Assembly (NCBI RefSeq): GCF_024166365.1
Contig: NC_064820.1
Coordinates: 134,188,001 to 134,252,000, forward strand
DNA: 64,000 nt
Source of the DNA: Elephas maximus indicus
Taxonomy: Eukaryota > Chordata > Mammalia > Proboscidea > Elephantidae
Reading direction: 5' to 3'
Of this stretch, positions 58,534-64,000 are shown piece by piece. Made by a program: the position numbers and the translations under genes. How positions within the stretch are numbered: position 1 is the stretch's first letter; each line of letters opens with the position of its first letter. The notes under the pieces were generated by a model, which did no database searches, was not told where the DNA came from, and saw nothing but the letters and a program-made list of their open reading frames with translations.

Positions 58534-59450
58534 TTAGGGCAGTAGACAAGTGTCAACTTCAGTGAAGGAAAGGACAACACATAAAACTGGGGAAGTCAGC
58601 ACAACTGGACCAAAGCAAAAGCTTAGAGGTTTCTTAAATACATTGAAACACTTTGAGAGACAGAGTAGTTGGGACTGGGGCCTGGGGACCATAGTCTCAG
58701 GGGACATCTAGATCAATTGGCATAACATAGTTCATAAAGAAAATGTTCTACACCCTACTTTGGTGAGTCGCATCTGGGGTCTTAAAAGCTTGTGAACGGC
58801 CATCTAAGATACATCTATTGATCCCATCCCACCTGGAGCAAATGAGAATGAAGAAAACCAATGACACAAGGAAAATATTAGCCCAAAGAACTAAAGGACC
58901 ACATGAACCAGAGACTCCACCAGCCTGAGACCAGAAGAGCTAGATGGTGGCCGCCTACCACCAATGACTGCCCTGACAGCAATCACAACAGAGAGTCCTG
59001 GCCAGAGCAGGAGAGAAATGTAGAACAGAATTCAAATTCACATTAAAAGACCAGACTTACTGGTCTGACAGAGACTGGAGAAACCCTGAGAATATGGCCC
59101 CTGGATGCTTTGTTAACCCAGAACTGAAACCATTCCCAAAGGCCACTTTCCAGACAAGGATTAGACAGGCCTATAAAACAAAAAATAATACACATGAGGA
59201 ATGTGCTTCTTAGTTCAATCAAATATACCAGACCAAATGGCAACTTCGGTCCAAAAGCAAGATGAGAATGCAGGAAGGGACAGGAACTGGACAAATGGAC
59301 ACAGAGAACACGAGGTGGAAAGGGGGGCATGCTGCCACATTTTGGTGATTACAACCAATGTCACAAAACAATATGTGTATAAATTTTTGAATGAGAAATT
59401 AAATGAGCTGTAAACTTTCACCTAAATCACAATTATAAATAAATACTTCA
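58534..59450 (+). mobile_element. 5'-truncated L1, 3'UTR only, inside L2
   Basis: Homologous to the L1 3'UTR at 37808-38806, sharing GGGGTCTTAAAAGCTTGTGA-type text, CCACCTGGAGCAAATGAGAA and CCTGAGACCAGAAGAGCTAG. It ends near AATTATAAATAAATA. CTTAAATACC at 58524-58533 and CTTTAAATACC near 59454-59464 probably represent the target duplication. No ORF2. Confidence 0.8.
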
Positions 59451-59453
59451 TGG

Positions 59454-60575
59454 CTTTAAATACCATTCAAACGCTAATGACCTCCCAATTTATATCTCCA
59501 AACTTTATCTCCCCTCCTCCTTTAAAATTCAGTTATGTATATTCAACAGCCTAATTGACACCTCCAATTAAAAAGAGTAATAATTGATTCATGCATGATT
59601 TGTCCAAAATTTAACTCTTGATATTCCAAACCATAGTGCTTCCTTCTATAGTCTCACATCTCTGATAATGAGTACTCCATTCTTCCAGATACTCAAACAA
59701 AAATCTTCAGAGTTTTTCCCTCTATTCACTGTTTTTTTCTCATAATCCACATCCAAAATATCAACAAATCATATTGTTTCTACATTCAAAATATATCAAG
59801 AATCCAACCATTTTCCATTTGCACTCCTATCACCTGACTTAAGACATCATTAAGTCTTATCTGGATTGCTGCACTATCTTTCTAATTGGCCTTCATCCTT
59901 TACCCTGTGCCCCTTCAATCTATCTGAAACACAGTGAACACAGAGATTCTGTTGAAATGTAAGTTATATCATGTCAGACTATATCCCCGTCTCAAGACCT
60001 TGAAATATCTCTCAGAGTAAAAGCCATAATACTATAACCAAGCAGGCCCTACATGATCTAGCTACCAACTATTTCTCTAATTTCTTATCCTTCCACTCTT
60101 CCCATCATTCATTCTGTTTCAAACATACTAGTCCTTTTAATGTTTCTCACATAAACTGAGAGCACGTTTTCTTGAAGCCTTTGCATTTGCAGCTCCCTGG
60201 GGCTCTGATCTGTTAGATGTACTTGTGGCTCACTGCCTTGATTCCTTCGGAACTTCACTCAAATGTCACCTATTCTGTGAAGACTTCCTCAGCCAGACGT
60301 TTTACAATTCCACTCTTACCTGCTTCAATTTTGCTCCTTAGCACTTTCCACTATTTAACTATCACTTATCTATATTTTATTTTTTATCTCTATTTTACTT
60401 ATTTATTTCAACTACTGCCTCCCTCACTAGAACGCTGGTTTTGAGAATGCAACTTTCTTTTTTTTTTTCTTTTTTGTTCATTGATGTATCCCAACCATTA
60501 AGAACGGTATCTGACACATTGCAGATTCTCAACAAACAGTCATGCAATGAATGAATAAATGAATTCAGAAAGAAA
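59454..60575 (+). mobile_element. Ancient L2, part 4 with 3' end
   Basis: Sense L2: TGACCTCCCAATTTATATCT, CAAAATATATCAAGAATCCA, GGATTGCTGCACTATCTTTC (RLDYC-type block), AGTAAAAGCCATAATACTAT, CTACATGATCTAGCTACC and TCACTCAAATGTCACCTATT. It closes with GTATCTGACACATTGCAGAT and AATGAATGAATAAATGAA, the usual L2 3' end. Frames are closed. Confidence 0.7.
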
Positions 60576-61784
60576 AATTAGGTGTAAGAAGCAATAGTGA
60601 GCAGTCATTGATAAACATATGGGAAAATCTTCTGGAACTTTGATGTCATAGAAAAATATTGAGGCTAATGATGGTTAATTTGCAGTTATGAATACAGACT
60701 GGATTGAAAATATAAACAACAATATGTAAGATGCTGGGGGTGATTTGAGTGAAAACACTTCAAAGTTCTTGCATTGTTTAAAAGGATTGTAAGATGTACT
60801 AATTAACAAGAAAATTATGCATGTTAGTAACTTAGGGTAGCTATTAAAATAATAGAAATAATACAACAGAAAAGAAACGGCATGTATAAAATTTGAGCAT
60901 TCTGAAAGAAAGCAGAAAAGGAGGGGGAAGAAAGTAAAAATAGATTAAGTAAAAAGCACAAAATAAGATGGCAGAAATTAATTCAGATGTATTACTAACC
61001 ATAATAAATTTAAAACTATTAAATGAGATTTTTAAAAATCTTTCTATTATATTTTATTTATAAGAGACATGTTTAAAATACAGAAAATAACAGTGTAGTA
61101 AAAGATATATCAAGAAAATGCTAGCCAAGAAAATCTACTGTTGCTTCAATAGTATCAGAAAAAAAGCATTGAAGGCAAAAACATTATTAAAAATAAACAG
61201 AATCATACAAATAATACAAAAGGAAAGCTCACCAGAAAGATACAAAAATTCTGAATTTCCAAGAAACCAGCAATCTTATCTCAAATACACAATGGCAAAA
61301 CTTTACAGAATTATAAGGAAAAATTTACAAATCCATTCACTGTGCTCTCTCAGTAACTAATAAGCCAAGTACATAAAAAGTAACAAAAATAAGACATTCT
61401 TCAAACAGCACAAAAACAAGCCTGCTCTAATCCATTTATTTATAACTTTGGAGTCAGTATTTAGAAAATGCACATTTTTTTCAAATACATATGAAAACTT
61501 ACAAACATTCATCACTTAGTAGACTACCAAAACAAAACTCAATAAGTATAAAGATTGATACCATGGAGACCAGTCTATCTACAATAAAAAAAAAAAAAAA
61601 CTATCTACAATACAAAAATAAAATAAAATATGAAATAAACCGGGAGTCGTGGCAATGGTATCCTGTCTGTCAAGGATGAGGTTTATTTAACTCCAGAGAA
61701 GCCCAAAGTAGAGGCCTACCCATCTTCTTAAATGCATCACCCTGAAACTAGCATAATTACTATGTAAGCTTGCAAAATATACCT
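60576..61784. other. AT-rich stretch, possibly old L1
   Basis: Text at 61180-61350 (CAGAATCATACAAATAATAC, CACCAGAAAGATACAAAAAT) looks like decayed sense L1, but no motif secures it. An A-run with duplicated CTATCTACAAT lies at 61577-61612. No gene. Confidence 0.4.
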
Positions 61785-62883
61785 TCAATGACATCCAGAT
61801 TGGTAAGGAAGAAGTAAAAGTACCTCTATTTGCAGATGGCATGCTCTTATACACAGAAAACCCTAAAGAATCCTCAAGAAAACTACTGAAACTAATAGAA
61901 GAGTTCAGCAGAGTACTGGGATACAAGATAAACACACAAAAAAACCCAAAAACCCATTGCTGTTGAGTCAATTCTGAAGTCAGTTGAATTCCTCTACACC
62001 AACAAAAAGAACATCGAAGAGGAAATCACCAAATCAATACCATTTACAGTAGTCCCCAAGAAGATAAAATACTTAGGAATACATCTTACCAGACACGTAA
62101 AAGAATTATACAAAAAAAAAAATATAAGACACTACTGCAAGAAACCAAAAGAGACCTACATAAGTGGAAAAACATGCAGAAGAAAAACTAGATAACTGGC
62201 AGCTCCTAAAAATCAAATTCTCATCCAAAGACTTCACCAAAACAGTAAAAGATTGTCTACAGACTGGGAAAAAGTTTTTAGCTATGACATTTCCGATCAG
62301 CACCTGATCTCTAAAATCTACATGATACTGCAAAAACTCAACTGCAAAAAGACAAATAACCCAATAAAAAAATGGGCAAAGGATATGAACAGGCATTTCA
62401 CTAAAGAAGACATTCAGGTAGCTAATACATACATGAGGAAATGTTCATGATCATTAGCCATTAGATTGGCTACGAAGTAATAAAAACTACAATGAGATCA
62501 TATCTCACCCCAACAAGGCTGGCATTAATCCAGAAAACACAAAATAATAAATGTCGGAGAGGTTGTGGAGAGACTGGAACACTTATACACCACTGGTAGA
62601 AACGTAAAATGGTACAACCACTTTGGAAATTCATTTGGCGCTTCCTTAAAAAGCTAGAAATAGAACTACCACACAATCCAGCAACCCCACTCCTTGGAAT
62701 ATATCCTAGAGAAATAAGAACCTTTACATGAACAAATATATGCACACCCATGTTCACTGCAGCACTGTTTACAATAACAAAAAGATGGAAGCAACCAAGG
62801 TGCCCATCAGCCAATGAATGGATAAATAAATTATGGTATTTTCACATAACGGAATACTACACATTGATAAGAAAAACAATGAT
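61785..62883 (+). mobile_element. L1 ORF2 fragment, sense, internally deleted
   Basis: Matches the inner L1 ORF2 from its FADD region (here TTTGCAGATGGC, a changed Asp) to near the C-terminus (CGGAATACTACACATTGATA). Large gaps relative to the intact ORF occur near 61947 and 62175. At 61947-61975 a short AfroSINE-tail-like piece (CCCATTGCTGTTGAGTCAAT) replaces L1 sequence. The 3' end is replaced by another L1's 5'UTR. Confidence 0.82.
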
Positions 62884-63078
62884 GGAAGCGGAGCCAAGAT
62901 GGCGGAATAGACAGATTCACTGCAGCACTGTTTACAATAACAAAAAGATGGAAGCAACCAAGGTGCCCATCAGCCAATGAATGGATAAATAAATTATGGT
63001 ATTTTCACATAACGGAATACTACACATTGATAAGAAAAACAATGATGGAAGCGGAGCCAAGATGGCGGAATAGACAGA
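62753..63078 (+). repeat. Perfect 163-bp tandem duplication
   Basis: Units 62753-62915 and 62916-63078 are identical by direct comparison. Each unit holds the end of one L1's ORF2 (from TTCACTGCAGCACTG) joined to the first 32 bases of another L1's 5'UTR (AGCGGAGCCAAGATGGCGGA). Confidence 0.97.
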
Positions 63079-64000
63079 TGCTTCCATCGAGCCCTCTTTA
63101 CAACAAAGACCCAAAAAAACAAGTGAAAAGAGTATATTTGTGACAAGCTAGGAGCCCTGAGCATCAAAGGCAAGCTTAGACAATGAACTGAGGGGCAGGG
63201 GAAGGAAGAGGCCATTCAGAAGCAGAGAGGAGTTGCCGGATCTGAATCTCAGGGAGACCTCAGGCACCATTCCCTGAGTGGCTGCAGTGGGCTGGCCCTA
63301 GCGTTCCACTGCAGTTTCCTCAGGGAGAAGCAGCCAGCCACACAGCCCACTCACACCTCCGGAACCTGAGCAGAAGGGAGCTCTCAGCAAAAGCTAAGTA
63401 CTTGCGTATACTTTACTGTGCCCCCCACCCCCCGACCCCAACCCAGCTTCAGTGGCTGAATCCCTAGGCCTGAGACAGACCCTGGTGAGCACCTGGAGCT
63501 GTCCTCCTACCCTTGGCGAAGGAAAAAATTTCCAACTGGGGGGAAAAGATAACTTGCTAGCTCCATTAACTGGGGGAGCTCAGGACAGAAGCGGCTCCTG
63601 TCCAGGCATAAACCATCCATGGACCTTGAGCACCTTTCCCTTCTGCATGGACATGTGTGGGCCTATTTCGGGAGAATAGGCCCTTGTTGGCAAACTCCAA
63701 CCATTTAAGCTGTGCGGTGGAGAGTTGGGTGTTTGATGTTTGACATTGCTTTGCCTATTAAACAAGGTCCTCACCTACCCACAACACTGACCTAAGGACT
63801 GGTGGCTACACTTGGGTCGCTCAGCCACCCGTGACAGGGGCCCAGGGATAACTGGTACTTCCCAGTCCTTACAACAAAATCTTTGGGTGCCCACGGTCCC
63901 TCTGCAGAGCCCACCCACCAGCACGCTCTAGGGAACAGAGACCCGTTTTCCTCAGAGACACTTGGGGTCGGTTCTCAGCCCCCTGCCTTGTTCAGAGCAT
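63047..64000 (+). mobile_element. L1 5'UTR running off the window
   Basis: Begins with the L1 5' end (AGCGGAGCCAAGATGGCGGA, YY1-type motif at 63059-63068), then CTCTTTACAACAAAGACCC as in the L1s at 30511 and 31478. Beyond about 63250 the text diverges from those copies, so it is a different, probably older, subfamily. No ORF1 is reached before the window end. Confidence 0.75.

Noticed and set aside
63452-63679. 75-codon plus-strand frame near the window end
   Set aside because: It lies in an L1 5'UTR and shows no recognisable domain.

Overview
This window is repeat-dominated, intergenic-looking mammalian nuclear DNA. I see no intact host gene, no tRNA or rRNA gene and no CRISPR array. The repeats point to an afrotherian, most likely an elephant or another paenungulate. 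There are many tRNA-derived SINEs of the AfroSINE type whose 3' tails match the local RTE/BovB-like LINEs, and L1s with a distinctive long GC-rich 5'UTR and long 3'UTR. All names come from reading the sequence; no database search was run.

Layout. 1-12000: an antisense L1 3' end, AfroSINEs, an L1 3' end, and an ancient L1 3'UTR split by an MLT1-like LTR and followed by a hAT-like element. 12015-18731: a class III (ERVL-like) endogenous retrovirus with both LTRs, broken gag, protease, RT/RNase H, integrase and dUTPase-like remnants, and no env. 19213-21188: an RTE/BovB-like LINE that lacks its endonuclease region. 22500-30450: RTE fragments, a PSMC1 processed pseudogene inside a hAT-like element, and an RTE insertion carrying an inverted copy of its own flank. 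30511-44662: two young L1s, one nested inside the other. 44819-55507: AfroSINEs, L2, antisense L1, an MLT1-like LTR, an old L1 and an apparently repeat-free stretch (52716-54418). 56035-60575: one ancient L2 split by an RTE, an LTR-like repeat, a TIR transposon and an L1 3' end. 61785-64000: an L1 ORF2 fragment invaded by another L1, with a perfect 163-bp tandem duplication over the junction.

The main result is the nested L1 pair. The inner L1 (31478-38819) is full length with open ORF1 (338 aa) and ORF2 (1271 aa), and the endonuclease and RT catalytic residues are in place. The outer L1 (30511-31477 plus 38834-44662) is bounded by a 12-bp target-site duplication. Its 5'UTR lacks exactly one GT...AG interval that the inner copy keeps (31867-32409), with a CAG|GTA donor and a pyrimidine-rich CAG|G acceptor. 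The simplest reading is that the outer L1 was reverse-transcribed from a spliced L1 RNA.

Nothing here forms a host pathway. The autonomous elements (L1, RTE) account for the passengers: AfroSINEs carry the RTE tail, and the PSMC1 copy has the poly(A) tail and target-site duplication expected of L1 activity. Boundaries of ancient repeats are approximate. A few long stretches hold nothing I can identify.
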